56,822 nt of DNA from NCBI GenBank assembly GCA_003135055.1, contig PLDF01000498.1:1-56822 (forward strand), read 5' to 3'. Origin of the DNA: Bryobacterales bacterium. Its GTDB lineage: Bacteria; Acidobacteriota; Terriglobia; Bryobacterales; Bryobacteraceae. Positions 15,875 through 25,518 of this stretch are shown here, in pieces. Both the position numbers and the translations under genes were made by a program. The notes under the pieces are model-generated. The model searched no databases. It had not been told where the DNA came from and was given only the letters and a program-made list of their open reading frames with translations. Within the stretch, counting starts at the first letter, position 1; each line of letters opens with the position of its first letter.

Positions 15875-16774
15875 CTACTGCGAGCCGTCGATTTTCTGGC
15901 CGGACAGGGTGTGGCGGAGCTCGCCGAAACGAAAACCCAACAGCGGGCCGAAGATGGATGCCAGGCGCGCGGCCATGCCGGGGCCGAATCCCTGGTACTT
16001 GGCCAGGAACGCCGCGTGCGCCAGCAGAGCGTCGGCGCGCTCCTGCGCGGTGTATTCGCCGGCGCCCAAATGGAACACGCGCACCGTGGGTACCAGCAGG
16101 ATCTTCTTCGACGCGCGGCGGAACTGCGCCGCCAGATCGGCATCGCCGCCAGCTTGGCCGAAGCGTTCGTCGATCTGCCGCGTCGCTTTGATGTAGAAGA
16201 TGCGCGCCATCAGGGCGGCGCCGCGCGGATATTCCACCTGCACCAGCGCATCGCCGGCGGGCTGCGCGGGGCGCCATACGAAATCGGGCGGCAGGGTACC
16301 GAACTGCGGCGCCGGATTGCCTTCGGCATCCACCAGCAGCGGGCACACTGCGGCCGCATCCGGATTGGCGTCGAGCGCATCGGCCAGGCGCATGGCGGCT
16401 TCGGGGGGAACCACGGTATCGTCGTGCAGGAAGAAGACGTACTCGGCGTCGGCGGCGCGCCAGCCCAGGTTCATGGCTTTGGTTAAGCCAAAATTCTTCG
16501 GCAGGCGGATCCATTGCAGGTCGGGGAATTCGGAATCGAGCTCCTCGCTGCCATCCATGGAGCCATTTTCCACGACCACGATTTGCAGCCTTTCGCGGCC
16601 TTCGGACTTTTCGATCGCTGCCAGGCATTGGCGAAGCATCGCCTGGCGGTCGTGCGAAACTACCACCGCGGTGACGCGCGGCGCCTGCTTTTCCTGCTCG
16701 GAGTGAGGTTGAGGCGTCAAGATGATAGGATAGCGCGCGGCCGGGGAAGAATGCGGTTCATACATGCGCCACAT
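15875..16774 (-). CDS. Glycosyltransferase family 2
   Basis: About 299 aa; an internal Met at 16762 is an alternative start. GT-A fold motifs: VTAVVVSHDRQAMLRQCLAAIEKSE, IVVVENGSMDGSEEL, LPKNFGLTKAMNLGWRAADAEYVFFLHDDTVVPPEAAM. The HDDT stretch supplies the DxD-type metal-binding aspartates. Later, YPRGAALMARIFYIKATRQIDERFG and HLGAGEYTAQER fit the rhamnosyl/galactofuranosyl-transferase-like GT2 branch. No membrane helix is evident. It likely contributes to a cell-surface glycan; donor and acceptor are unknown. The start lies 42 bp from the divergent KDPG aldolase gene. Confidence 0.88.
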   Translation of the reverse strand: MWRMYEPHSSPAARYPIILTPQPHSEQEKQAPRVTAVVVSHDRQAMLRQCLAAIEKSEGRERLQIVVVENGSMDGSEELDSEFPDLQWIRLPKNFGLTKAMNLGWRAADAEYVFFLHDDTVVPPEAAMRLADALDANPDAAAVCPLLVDAEGNPAPQFGTLPPDFVWRPAQPAGDALVQVEYPRGAALMARIFYIKATRQIDERFGQAGGDADLAAQFRRASKKILLVPTVRVFHLGAGEYTAQERADALLAHAAFLAKYQGFGPGMAARLASIFGPLLGFRFGELRHTLSGQKIDGSQ

Positions 16775-16815
16775 GCTCCGCGTCCGCTCCGCGTCGCCCC
16801 TTCGCGTGATAACTT

Positions 16816-17469
16816 GTGAGGGTGACTGCGCGCGAAATCTTCCGGTCGATCGTCGAAATAGGCATTATACCCGTGGTGCGCGCCAACACCGCGGAGGCGG
16901 CGATGCAGGCGGTGGAGGCTTGCCTCAATGGCGGCATTCGCGTGGCGGAGATCACGATGACGGTTCCGGGCGCGATACCGGCCCTCGAAAAGCTCGCCGG
17001 ACGTTTCGGCGGCAAGATGCTGCTGGGAGCGGGCACGGTGCTGGATGCGGAGACGGCGCGCATTTCCATACTCGCCGGAGCGGAGTTTCTGGTTGCCCCC
17101 AACTTGCGCGTGGCCACTATCGAGATGGCGAAACGGTATTCCAAGGCGATCTTTCCCGGCGCGCTGACACCCACTGAAGTACTGGCGGCGTGGGAGGCGG
17201 GCGCGGATGCAGTGAAGGTCTTTCCCTGCGGGAACGTGGGCGGCCCGAAATACATCAAGTCGCTCAAAGGCCCGTTCCCGCAGATTGAGATGGCGCCGAC
17301 GGGCGGAGTGACCCTCGAAACCATCGGCGATTTCTTCCGCGCCGGCGCGTGCGCGGTGGGCGTGGGCGGCGAATTGGCCGACGCGACGTTGATGAAGGAA
17401 GGGCGATTCGGCGAAATTGAAGAACGCGCCCGGCAATTTCTGGCGGCCGCGGCAAAGGCGCGAGCGTAG
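16816..17469 (+). CDS. eda: 2-dehydro-3-deoxy-phosphogluconate aldolase (KDPG/KHG aldolase)
   Basis: 217 aa from the GTG at 16816 (a GTG at 16822 is also possible). Class I aldolase features: IGIIPVVRANTAEAAMQAVEACLNGGIRVAEITMTVPGA with the catalytic-site Arg and Glu, GAGTVLDAETARISILAGAEFLVAP, FPGALTPTEVLAAWEAGADAVKVFPCGNVGGPKYIK with the Schiff-base Lys in VKVFP, and APTGGV. It cleaves KDPG to pyruvate and glyceraldehyde-3-phosphate in the Entner-Doudoroff and uronate pathways. It sits alone, about 12 kb from the sugar-acid gene cluster it could serve. Confidence 0.92.
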   Translation: MRVTAREIFRSIVEIGIIPVVRANTAEAAMQAVEACLNGGIRVAEITMTVPGAIPALEKLAGRFGGKMLLGAGTVLDAETARISILAGAEFLVAPNLRVATIEMAKRYSKAIFPGALTPTEVLAAWEAGADAVKVFPCGNVGGPKYIKSLKGPFPQIEMAPTGGVTLETIGDFFRAGACAVGVGGELADATLMKEGRFGEIEERARQFLAAAAKARA

Positions 17470-17549
17470 CCCGGGCCGCAGGCGCAGTTCATCGGAGAAG
17501 AACTATAAAGCCCTCTTGCATAAAGTGGCGATCATCCTAAAAACGGCAG

Positions 17550-17756
17550 TTACCCGGTAGCATCGGCGAGCCGGCCAGTGCGTCCGATGACTTTGCCACC
17601 CAGAAAATGACGAAACGCGGCACTGAGAATCAGCTTCCAGCGATCCCCTTGGGTCAACTGCTCCGCAGTCGTTTTGATGTACTTGAGAAACGCGCTTACC
17701 TTGGTCAGAATTTCCGCGATTTGCGCGGCCTTCGCGTGCGTGCTCGTGATCTCCAC
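17550..17756 (-). CDS. Possible small protein, unrecognised
   Basis: A 68-codon frame, MEITSTHAKAAQIAEILTK then AFLKYIKTTAEQLTQGDRWK and LGGKVIGRTG. Codon use is compatible with a real gene, but there is no family match, and the frame fills most of the 300-bp gap between eda and the toxin-antitoxin locus. Its ATG faces the antitoxin gene 14 bp away. It may be a remnant. Confidence 0.3.
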   Translation of the reverse strand: MEITSTHAKAAQIAEILTKVSAFLKYIKTTAEQLTQGDRWKLILSAAFRHFLGGKVIGRTGRLADATG

Positions 17757-17770
17757 CTTAAATTGAAGGC

Positions 17771-17995
17771 ATGGAAGTACATTTCTCGCCCGACGTTGAA
17801 ACGCGGCTCCAGCAAGTGGCCCTTGCCAATGGCAAGGACGCCGAGCAACTGGTGAAAGACACAGTTACCCGCATGCTCGAAAATCAGAACCGCTTCATCG
17901 CAGGAGTGCAGAGAGGCATTGAGCAAGCCGACCGTGGCGAGTTTGTAGAGCACAAAGACGTGGTTAACCGTATCGACAGGCTGTTTCAATCGTGA
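17771..17995 (+). CDS. Antitoxin of a RelE/ParE-type system
   Basis: 74 aa: MEVHFSPDVETRLQQVALANGK, then VKDTVTRMLENQNRFIAGVQRGIEQADRGEFVEHKDV and a C-terminal RIDRL. The N-terminal half is ParD/RHH-like DNA-binding. The C-terminal peptide (GIEQADRGEFVEHKDVVNRIDRLF) is the conserved toxin-wrapping segment of such antitoxins. The TGA stop overlaps the toxin GTG by 4 nt. With its toxin interrupted, the antitoxin may now persist only as a repressor or as protection against homologous toxins. Confidence 0.85.
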   Translation: MEVHFSPDVETRLQQVALANGKDAEQLVKDTVTRMLENQNRFIAGVQRGIEQADRGEFVEHKDVVNRIDRLFQS

Positions 17996-18264
17996 GGCTC
18001 ATTCGGTGGACGACCGAAGCCGCCGACGAATTTGAAGCCGCTGTTAAGCACATCCAGCAAGACAATCCCGCCGCTGGCCTGAATGTCGCTCAGGCGGTTA
18101 TCGACCGTATTTAACAACTGGCAACCTTCCCCGGCCTTGGCCGACCCGGTGAGGTAAAGGGAACCCGCGAACTGGTCAGCCCGCCTTACGTTGTTGTGTA
18201 CCGTTCCACCGAAGAAATTGCCGAAATCCTGCACATCTGGCACGGGGCGCAAGACTGGCGCTGA
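17992..18264 (+). pseudogene. RelE/ParE-family toxin with an in-frame ochre codon
   Basis: Translation from the GTG at 17992 gives VRLIRWTTEAADEFEAA, VKHIQQDNPAAGLNVAQA and VIDRI, then TAA at 18112-18114. The same frame continues QLATFPGLGRPGEVKGTREL, SPPYVVVYRSTEEIAEILHI and ends HGAQDWR before TGA at 18262. Both halves match ParE toxins of about 90 aa without any frameshift. The TAA stands where homologs often have Glu or Tyr, so one substitution would restore the gene. The first 40 codons alone cannot form the toxin fold. This looks like a recent inactivation. Confidence 0.85.
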
Positions 18265-18449
18265 ACATCAGTGCTTTGCTCTATTTCGGCCTCTGTCGGT
18301 TTCGTTTGCGCACTGACGAATGATGCCGAACGCCAGCAAAAGAGTGATGTGATCGGCCCCCTCATAAAATCCACCTCATGCGGCTAATTCTACCGCCGCC
18401 TCGCGTCACGCGCACCACGCTATGCCGGCAACTTTCCTTGGTATTGGCC

Positions 18450-18467
18450 GCAGGTTCGCCAACCTGC
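18450..18467 (-). terminator. Hairpin downstream of metK
   Basis: GCAGGTT-CGCC-AACCTGC, a 7-bp perfect stem about 10 nt past the metK stop. There is no U-tract, so terminator function is only suggested. Confidence 0.45.
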
Positions 18468-18476
18468 CACGGCAAG

Positions 18477-19646
<1,170 letters not shown>

Positions 19647-19686
19647 TTTTATATTCTCCTGCGGAAATTTCAATGTAGCACTGGTA

Positions 19687-21108
19687 TTAGTAACGGTAGT
19701 GATCGGGCTTGTACGGCCCGTCCAAGGGCACGCCCAGATACTCGGCCTGCTTGGCGGAAAGAGTTGTCAGCTTCACGCCGATCTTGTCGAGGTGCAGCCG
19801 CGCCACTTCCTCGTCGAGCTTCTTCGAGAGCGTGTAGACGCCGGGCTTATACGCGTCGCGGTTCTTCCACAAATCGAGCTGCGCCAGCGTCTGGTTGGCA
19901 AAACTGTTGCTCATCACGAAGCTGGGGTGGCCGGTGGCGCAGCCCAAGTTGACCAGGCGGCCTTCGGCCAGCAGGAAGATGCTGCGGCCTTCGCCGAAAG
20001 TGTACATATCCACCTGCGGCTTGATGTTGGTCCGCAGCGCGCCGGAAGTGTTGAGACGGTCGACCTGAATTTCGTTATCGAAGTGGCCGATGTTGCACAC
20101 AATGGCCTGGTCCTTCATCCGCTGCATGTGATCGAGCGTGATAATGTCGGTGTTGCCGGTGCAGGTGACGTAGATGTCGCCGCGGCCCAGCGTATCTTCG
20201 ACGGTGGTGACTTCGAAGCCTTCCATGGCGGCCTGCAGCGCGTTGATGGGGTCGATTTCGGTGACAATCACGCGCGCGCCCATGCCGCGCAGCGAGTGCG
20301 CCGAACCTTTGCCCACGTCGCCGTATCCGCAAACCACCGCGACCTTGCCGGCCACCATTACGTCGGTGGCGCGCTTGATGCCGTCGGCCAGCGATTCGCG
20401 GCAGCCGTAAAGGTTATCGAACTTCGACTTCGTCACCGAGTCGTTGACATTGATGGCGGGAACCAGCAGCAAGCCCATTTCGTGCATCTTATATAAGCGA
20501 TGCACGCCGGTGGTGGTCTCTTCGGAGACGCCGCGCCATTCCTTCACCACGTTGTGCCAGCGCCGCGGCTCTTCCGCGTGAACCCGTTTCAGCAGGTCTT
20601 TGATGACCTTCTCTTCGTGGCTATCCGAAGCGCCGTTGACCCAATCGCTGCCGTTTTCCAGCTCGTAGCCTTTGTGGATCAGCAGAGTCGCATCGCCGCC
20701 GTCGTCGACGATGAGCTGCGGTCCCTTGCCATCCGGATGGCTGAGCGCCTGATAAGTGCACCACCAGTAATCCTCGAGCGATTCGCCCTTCCACGCGAAC
20801 ACGGGAACGCCCGTGGCCGCGATGCCGGCGGCGGCGTGATCTTGCGTGGAGAAAATGTTGCAGCTTGCCCAGCGAACCGATGCGCCCAGATCGGCCAGCG
20901 TCTCGATGAGCACCGCGGTCTGGATGGTCATGTGCAGCGACCCGGTGACGCGAATGCCGGCGAGCGGTTTTTCCTTGGCATACTTCCGGCGGATGGACAT
21001 CAGGCCGGGCATCTCCTGCTCGGCGATGGAGATTTCCTTACGGCCCCATTCGGCCAGGGAAAGGTCGGCGACCTTGAAATCGGTTTCGTTCAGCGTGGCG
21101 GTTCCCAT
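19687..21108 (-). CDS. ahcY: Adenosylhomocysteinase
   Basis: 473 aa from the ATG at 21108. An upstream in-frame start at 21177 would run through the operator and is rejected. The enzyme hydrolyses S-adenosylhomocysteine to adenosine and homocysteine, relieving product inhibition of methyltransferases. Motifs: GSLHMTIQTAVLIETLADLGA, NIFSTQDHAAAGIA, INVNDSVTKSKFDNLYGCRESLADGIKRATDVM, the NAD site VVCGYGDVGKGSA, and the C-terminal KPDHYRY that completes the neighbouring subunit's cofactor site. GAGGA upstream acts as ribosome site. First gene of the ahcY-metK operon. Confidence 0.97.
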   Translation of the reverse strand: MGTATLNETDFKVADLSLAEWGRKEISIAEQEMPGLMSIRRKYAKEKPLAGIRVTGSLHMTIQTAVLIETLADLGASVRWASCNIFSTQDHAAAGIAATGVPVFAWKGESLEDYWWCTYQALSHPDGKGPQLIVDDGGDATLLIHKGYELENGSDWVNGASDSHEEKVIKDLLKRVHAEEPRRWHNVVKEWRGVSEETTTGVHRLYKMHEMGLLLVPAINVNDSVTKSKFDNLYGCRESLADGIKRATDVMVAGKVAVVCGYGDVGKGSAHSLRGMGARVIVTEIDPINALQAAMEGFEVTTVEDTLGRGDIYVTCTGNTDIITLDHMQRMKDQAIVCNIGHFDNEIQVDRLNTSGALRTNIKPQVDMYTFGEGRSIFLLAEGRLVNLGCATGHPSFVMSNSFANQTLAQLDLWKNRDAYKPGVYTLSKKLDEEVARLHLDKIGVKLTTLSAKQAEYLGVPLDGPYKPDHYRY

Positions 21109-21137
21109 TCGTTTCCAGTTCCTCGTATTTAATATCG

Positions 21138-21162
21138 TATCAACAAATCTTGATAAGTTGAT
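21138..21162. promoter_or_regulatory. Probable operator of the SahR-like regulator
   Basis: TATCAA-CAAATC-TTGATA (21138-21155) is a perfect 6-bp inverted repeat, extended by AGTTGAT so that ATCAAC (21139-21144) also pairs with GTTGAT (21157-21162). It lies in the 72-bp gap between the divergent ahcY and ArsR-methyltransferase starts, where one site could control both. TACAAT at 21165-21170 is a candidate -10 box for the rightward gene. Confidence 0.65.
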
Positions 21163-21180
21163 GTTACAATACTTCAAGGC

Positions 21181-22095
21181 ATGGCGTCAATCCTTAAATC
21201 GCTGCGGTTGGCGGCCGACCCGAACCGGCTTCGGCTGCTTCTTTTGCTGGAGCAGGAAGAACTCTCGGTGGCGGAGCTGCAGGAAATCCTCTCCAAAGGC
21301 CAGAGCCGGATATCGACGCACCTGGCGCAGCTCAAGCAGGCCGGGCTGGTGGACGACCGGCGCACCGGCAAGAATGCCTTCTACCGGTTGAAAGCCCCCG
21401 CGGAGCTGATGGAGCTTTTGCGCAAGGCCGCCGCGGAAGTGCCCGAGGCGGTGGAAGACCGGCAGGCGTTGCGCCTGACGTTGCGCAAGCGCCAGGACAA
21501 GATGCGCCGCTACTTCGACGAGCTGGCGGGCAAATTCGGCCGCCAATACGTGCCCGGGCGCTCGTGGAAAGGCATCGCCGAAGCGCTGATCCGGCTGATG
21601 CCGCCGATGATCATCGCGGATTTGGGCGCCGGCGATGGCACTATCTCGCAATTGATGGCCGAGCGCGCCAAGAGGGTCATCGCCATCGATAACTCCGAGA
21701 AAATGGTGGAATTCGGCGGAGAGCTGGCGAAAAAGCATGGCATCTCCAACCTGGAATACCGCCTGGGCGACCTGGAAGACGTGCCGATCCGCACCGGCAC
21801 GGTGGACCTGGCATTCCTGAGCCAGGCGCTGCACCATGCGCGCCATCCCGAGCGCGCTTTGGGCGAAGCCTGGCGGATCTTAAAGCCCGGCGGCCGCATC
21901 GCGATTCTGGATCTGAACCGCCACAACTTCGAAGAAGCGCGCGAAATGTACGCCGACCTATGGCTGGGCTTTACGGAGTTGGAAATGGAGCGGATGATCA
22001 AGGGCGCGGGTTTCAAGAATGCGGAAACCGCCGTTGTCTATAGGGAAACTGAAGCGCCTTACTTTGAAACGGTGCTGGGCACGGGGGATAAATAA
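21181..22095 (+). CDS. ArsR-family regulator fused to a SAM methyltransferase domain (SahR-like)
   Basis: 304 aa. Residues about 1-90 form an ArsR winged helix (LRLAADPNRLRLLLLLEQEELSVAELQEIL, SRISTHLAQLKQAGLVDDRRTGKNAFYRL). It lacks the classical ELCVCDL metal-binding Cys motif, arguing against metal sensing. Residues about 140-300 are a class I methyltransferase fold: MIIADLGAGDGTISQLMAERAKRVIAIDNS, GDLEDVPI, DLAFLSQALHHARHPERAL, ILKPGGRIAILDL. This architecture and the position divergent from ahcY-metK match SahR, which senses S-adenosylhomocysteine. The regulator probably represses ahcY-metK and itself. Effector and targets are inferred. Confidence 0.85.
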   Translation: MASILKSLRLAADPNRLRLLLLLEQEELSVAELQEILSKGQSRISTHLAQLKQAGLVDDRRTGKNAFYRLKAPAELMELLRKAAAEVPEAVEDRQALRLTLRKRQDKMRRYFDELAGKFGRQYVPGRSWKGIAEALIRLMPPMIIADLGAGDGTISQLMAERAKRVIAIDNSEKMVEFGGELAKKHGISNLEYRLGDLEDVPIRTGTVDLAFLSQALHHARHPERALGEAWRILKPGGRIAILDLNRHNFEEAREMYADLWLGFTELEMERMIKGAGFKNAETAVVYRETEAPYFETVLGTGDK

Positions 22096-22269
22096 AATAA
22101 AGCAGTCTCCCGTCACCCGCGATCGATTGGAATCCGGAGACGTTCCACTTATACGGCCTCGCACAATTGAGTGACGCGATACTCTATCGTCGAAGCGCAC
22201 GGCAATCCGGAGGCCGGCGATATAGTTCGACGCGCAACGGCGAGCAGCGAGCCGCCATCGGGAAGCCGC
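22096..22269. other. Short intergenic gap
   Basis: Convergent spacer between the ArsR-methyltransferase gene and the outer-membrane protein gene. It begins A+T-rich (ATAAATAAAATAAAG), which may help end transcription; no clear hairpin was seen. Confidence 0.35.
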
Positions 22270-22818
22270 CTACTTTCCGAAGTTCAACACCAATCCAACC
22301 CGCACCGCGTTTGCCGCCAGATCGCCGGCGTATCGCATATATCTGGCTTCCGGTCCCAGCCTCACCTTGCCGGATCCGAAAAGAATGCCGGCGCCGATCG
22401 ATATCACCGCGCCCGATTGGGGCTCGCTCGAAGCCTGTAACATGCCCGGCGCGCCGGACGCGATTACGCTTCCCGAGGCCAGGAACCGGTAATAGCCAAG
22501 CTCGCCTAATCCGTAAAACTCGTATGCCGCGTCTCTATTCAGGCGGACGCGCGCGCCGCCGCCGATATCCGCCATGCCCGCTCTGCCGCTGGCGGTGAAA
22601 CTGCCGGGCGGTTCGGAGTACGTGAACTGGCCGGATGCCAGAGCTACAAAGTTGAACTCGCCTGTGAACTTCAGCGCATCGCTGGCATTGACGCCAACGC
22701 CGATGCCGAAATACGGATCGCCGCTCGACCCTGTCCGCTGATAGCCGGACTGGAGGTGCAAATCCGCCGCTTGACAGGAGGCCGCAGCCAGGAAGAGGAA
22801 CCATGAGAATCGCTTCAT
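22270..22818 (-). CDS. Small outer-membrane beta-barrel-like protein
   Basis: 182 aa with the signal peptide MKRFSWFLFLAAASCQAA. The mature part has alternating aromatic/hydrophobic strands: DPYFGIGVGVNASDALKFTGEFNFVALASG, GGGARVRLNRDAAYEFYGLGELGYYRFLASG, AVISIGAGILFGSGKVRLGPEARYMRY, ending VRVGLVLNFGK. This is the pattern of an eight-stranded barrel of the OmpA/OmpW/opacity type. No enzymatic motif is present. It is monocistronic and convergent with the ArsR-methyltransferase gene. The role is unknown. Confidence 0.7.
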   Translation of the reverse strand: MKRFSWFLFLAAASCQAADLHLQSGYQRTGSSGDPYFGIGVGVNASDALKFTGEFNFVALASGQFTYSEPPGSFTASGRAGMADIGGGARVRLNRDAAYEFYGLGELGYYRFLASGSVIASGAPGMLQASSEPQSGAVISIGAGILFGSGKVRLGPEARYMRYAGDLAANAVRVGLVLNFGK

Positions 22819-22880
22819 TTCGTCATAGTATATCTAATATTGTAGTAATGCAACAATGCTGGATCACAGGGGTGCACAGG

Positions 22881-22985
22881 GGTGCTTAAACGTTTTCGGG
22901 ATTTCCTCGCTCGGCCGCGAAATCCCGCTCCCTCACGGTCGCGGCTCTGTGTTGACTGCGTGTGTCTCTAGATAGTTACGGAGCA
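22881..22985. repeat. Dispersed repeat family A, left half copy
   Basis: GGTGCTTAAACG at 22881 is the same 12-bp terminus as at 26316. CGGGATTTCCTCGCTCGGCC, then CTCACGGTCGCGGCTCTGT and TGCGTGTGTCT follow. It corresponds to the left half of the full element and fills the gap between the OMP gene and the permease gene. Confidence 0.85.
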
Positions 22986-23034
22986 ACTGTAAGCGCCTGG
23001 AGCGCAGCCCATGGGGCCGCGCCACCAGCTAGTG

Positions 23035-25518
23035 CTAGTAGCGGAGTCTTTCCGCCAGTGGATGACAGGCCGCACGGCGGCTGGCGAACCAGGACACGGC
23101 GCACCACATTCCGGCAACCACGGCTACCGACGACGCCGCGGCTGCAATCGCGGCGACGCCGAATTCCGGAACCATCCCCGCGGGCAGCGCCAGAACAACG
23201 CCCCACAGCGCCAGCGCGGCTAGGGCGGCGGTCAATATGGCAACGCGAGTTTGGCGGTTCACCCATCCCCAGACGTTGCGCACCAGCGCGCCCAACGCGT
23301 ACCGCAGCGCGATGGGTTGGCGGCGCTCGACGAACGTTTGAGTCAAATATGCCGCCATGCCCGTCGCGGCGAGCGCTAGCGCGAATGCCCCTGCAATCCA
23401 AAGCATGGTCACCATCGCCAGCCAGCCCGACCAGTTATCCGCGATCCTCACGCCGTAATCCTGAATGGAATAGCCCCGTAGCGGCGGATCGCTTCCGAGG
23501 ATTGCGGCTTCCAGGGACCGCTTCGCGCGCACCGCGTCTCCTTGGAAGGGTGCAATCACATTCATGGAGCCGATGGTGGCGCGCTGATAGGGCAGGAACA
23601 CCAGCGGACCGGGCTTCGGCCGGTGCTGATCGAGCGGCGGCTGCTCGACGATTCCCACGATGCGGACGGGCGCCGGGTTTCCGTTCGCATTGATCAGCCT
23701 GAGAATGCCGCCTACCGGAAACTTGCCTGCAAGCGCCTGGTTGACCACGCCCACCATCGGGTGCGTGAGTTTGCCTTCCTCTTCCGTCCACGCGCGGCCG
23801 GCCCTCCAGCGGAATCCGGCGATCCCAAAGAAGCGCGCATTCACGAACTGGTATTGAATCGATGGCCCGCCGCGCCGTTCGTACTCCATCGACGCCGGCT
23901 CGTCGAGGAATGGCGGAGCGCCAATCGCGATCGCCGGCTGGCCGCTCGATTCCAGCCGGTTCACGATGCGCTCCACCAGACTCATGCTTCGGTCGCCGGG
24001 TAAGCGCAAGCTGGCCCTCCAACTCCGGCCCAACACCTTGATGACGGGCGAATCGAGTCGCCGCTTACTTTCCACCGAGAAGCCGAGAGCCAGCGCGATC
24101 GTCAGAATCGCCACCGTTGTCTGCGCTCCCAGCAGCGCCAGCCGGAGACGGCCCAAAGGCGGCGCCTTGCCGGGCCGTTGATCCATCAAAATAGTCCATG
24201 GAAGCTGGTGCGCCATCCGCCACGCGGGCAGGAATCCGGCGGCGACGCCGGCCGCGAGAGCGATGATGGCTGTTGCGAGCAACGCCACGCCGTCGAAACG
24301 CACGGCCGTCCATCCGGCGAGCCTCGACATTCCCCAAGAATCCAAGCGCGCGTGGATCTGTGAAACGATGAATGCGGTTACGGGAACGGATAGCGCCCCG
24401 GCGATAGCGGCCACGACCAGGCTTTCGGTCATCAGAAACCGCACGACGCGGCCACGCGGAGCGCCGACGGCCATGCGAATGGCCACTTCGCGCCGACGGT
24501 GGAGAGCGTATCCGGCTTGAAGACACGCCAGGTCGGCGCACGCCAGCAACAGGACCATCGCGAATGCGCCAAGGCTGCACCACAGAATGAAATCGAGCAG
24601 CGAATCGTGCCCCACATTGCGCAGCCACGCAGCTTCGGCCGGCCATCGCCCGCCGGCCAACTGGCGGAACGCGGTCCACTCATACTGCACATCGCGGAGC
24701 GTCTTACCCGGCTTGATGCGGCCGAAAACGCCGGCAGACCCGTTCTGCGCGGAGCGCGAGGCCCAGATATCGGCATCGAATGGAAACGCCGGCGCTTCCT
24801 CTAGTACGCCCACGACGCGGTAATCGCGCCCGAAAAGCTGGATGACGGAGCCGATGGCCGACCGCTGGCTCCGATATCGGCTCTCCCAAAGGCGCGGGCC
24901 GATCACTGCGGCATCATCGTCATCCGCTCGCAGCAGACGGCCGAGGGTGGGCTTGATTCCCAGGTGCGCCAGGGCAGCGGGAGTGACAAACCAGCCGTGC
25001 GCGTGGAAATCGTCGAGTGTTTCGGTAAAATCGGTCTGCAATGCGATGCCGTCCAGAGTCCGGCTGGTCTGCCGGAACTTTTCGGCTAGGTCGCGCGGCA
25101 GCATCTGCCACTCGATGCCGCCCGCGGCGCGCGGCTGGGCTAAGAATACCAGGCGGCCCGCGGATTCGAACGGCAGCTTCCGGAAGATTAACCCCGCTGC
25201 GAAGACGCACAGGGAAGTGGTTCCGGCGATGGCCAGGCTCAACAGAATCACCATCGCAGTGGTGGAGACCGGCCGCTTTCCAAGGTTGGCTAAGGCCGAG
25301 CGCAGATCCTGCGCTACGATTTCGCCGTGCAATTGGAAAACCGCGAGCGCCCAATCCGCGATGGCGTGCGGCCAGAACATCGCCGCGCGCCGGACGCCGC
25401 GCTGCCGGGCGTCGTTCCAATCGTCGCGGAATTGACGCTGCATCTCCGCGCCATACTCGCGCCGGAACTCCGCGGGGTAGAGGGCCAGCAGCAGCCCGTA
25501 AAACCACTGCACGATCAT
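23035..25518 (-). CDS. ADOP-type orphan ABC permease (FtsX/MacB-like)
   Basis: 827 aa. The N-terminal prefix (LALYPAEFRREYGAEMQRQF) leads into a membrane helix near residue 90. A periplasmic MacB-type core domain follows (IKPTLGRLLRADDDDAAVIG, LWESRYRSQRSAIGSVIQLFGRDYRVVGVL). Two FtsX-like membrane bundles with a second periplasmic domain complete it. This is the layout of the 'acidobacterial duplicated orphan permease' group (TIGR03434), which has no cognate ATPase gene alongside. Such proteins probably export peptides or act as mechanotransmitters; the substrate is unknown. The start overlaps the PadR stop by 4 nt. Confidence 0.9.
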   Translation of the reverse strand: MIVQWFYGLLLALYPAEFRREYGAEMQRQFRDDWNDARQRGVRRAAMFWPHAIADWALAVFQLHGEIVAQDLRSALANLGKRPVSTTAMVILLSLAIAGTTSLCVFAAGLIFRKLPFESAGRLVFLAQPRAAGGIEWQMLPRDLAEKFRQTSRTLDGIALQTDFTETLDDFHAHGWFVTPAALAHLGIKPTLGRLLRADDDDAAVIGPRLWESRYRSQRSAIGSVIQLFGRDYRVVGVLEEAPAFPFDADIWASRSAQNGSAGVFGRIKPGKTLRDVQYEWTAFRQLAGGRWPAEAAWLRNVGHDSLLDFILWCSLGAFAMVLLLACADLACLQAGYALHRRREVAIRMAVGAPRGRVVRFLMTESLVVAAIAGALSVPVTAFIVSQIHARLDSWGMSRLAGWTAVRFDGVALLATAIIALAAGVAAGFLPAWRMAHQLPWTILMDQRPGKAPPLGRLRLALLGAQTTVAILTIALALGFSVESKRRLDSPVIKVLGRSWRASLRLPGDRSMSLVERIVNRLESSGQPAIAIGAPPFLDEPASMEYERRGGPSIQYQFVNARFFGIAGFRWRAGRAWTEEEGKLTHPMVGVVNQALAGKFPVGGILRLINANGNPAPVRIVGIVEQPPLDQHRPKPGPLVFLPYQRATIGSMNVIAPFQGDAVRAKRSLEAAILGSDPPLRGYSIQDYGVRIADNWSGWLAMVTMLWIAGAFALALAATGMAAYLTQTFVERRQPIALRYALGALVRNVWGWVNRQTRVAILTAALAALALWGVVLALPAGMVPEFGVAAIAAAASSVAVVAGMWCAVSWFASRRAACHPLAERLRY

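Noticed and set aside
17992..18264. Readthrough or recoding at the ParE TAA
   Set aside because: UAA is not used for selenocysteine or pyrrolysine, and no frameshift signal is visible; a nonsense mutation is simpler.
19647..19686. Possible SAM/SAH riboswitch upstream of metK
   Set aside because: Only 40 bp separate ahcY and metK, too short for any known SAM riboswitch; the 72-bp region before ahcY is better explained by a protein operator.
23035..25518. Search for a cognate ABC ATPase next to the ADOP permease
   Set aside because: None is adjacent; this absence is normal for the family and not a loss event.
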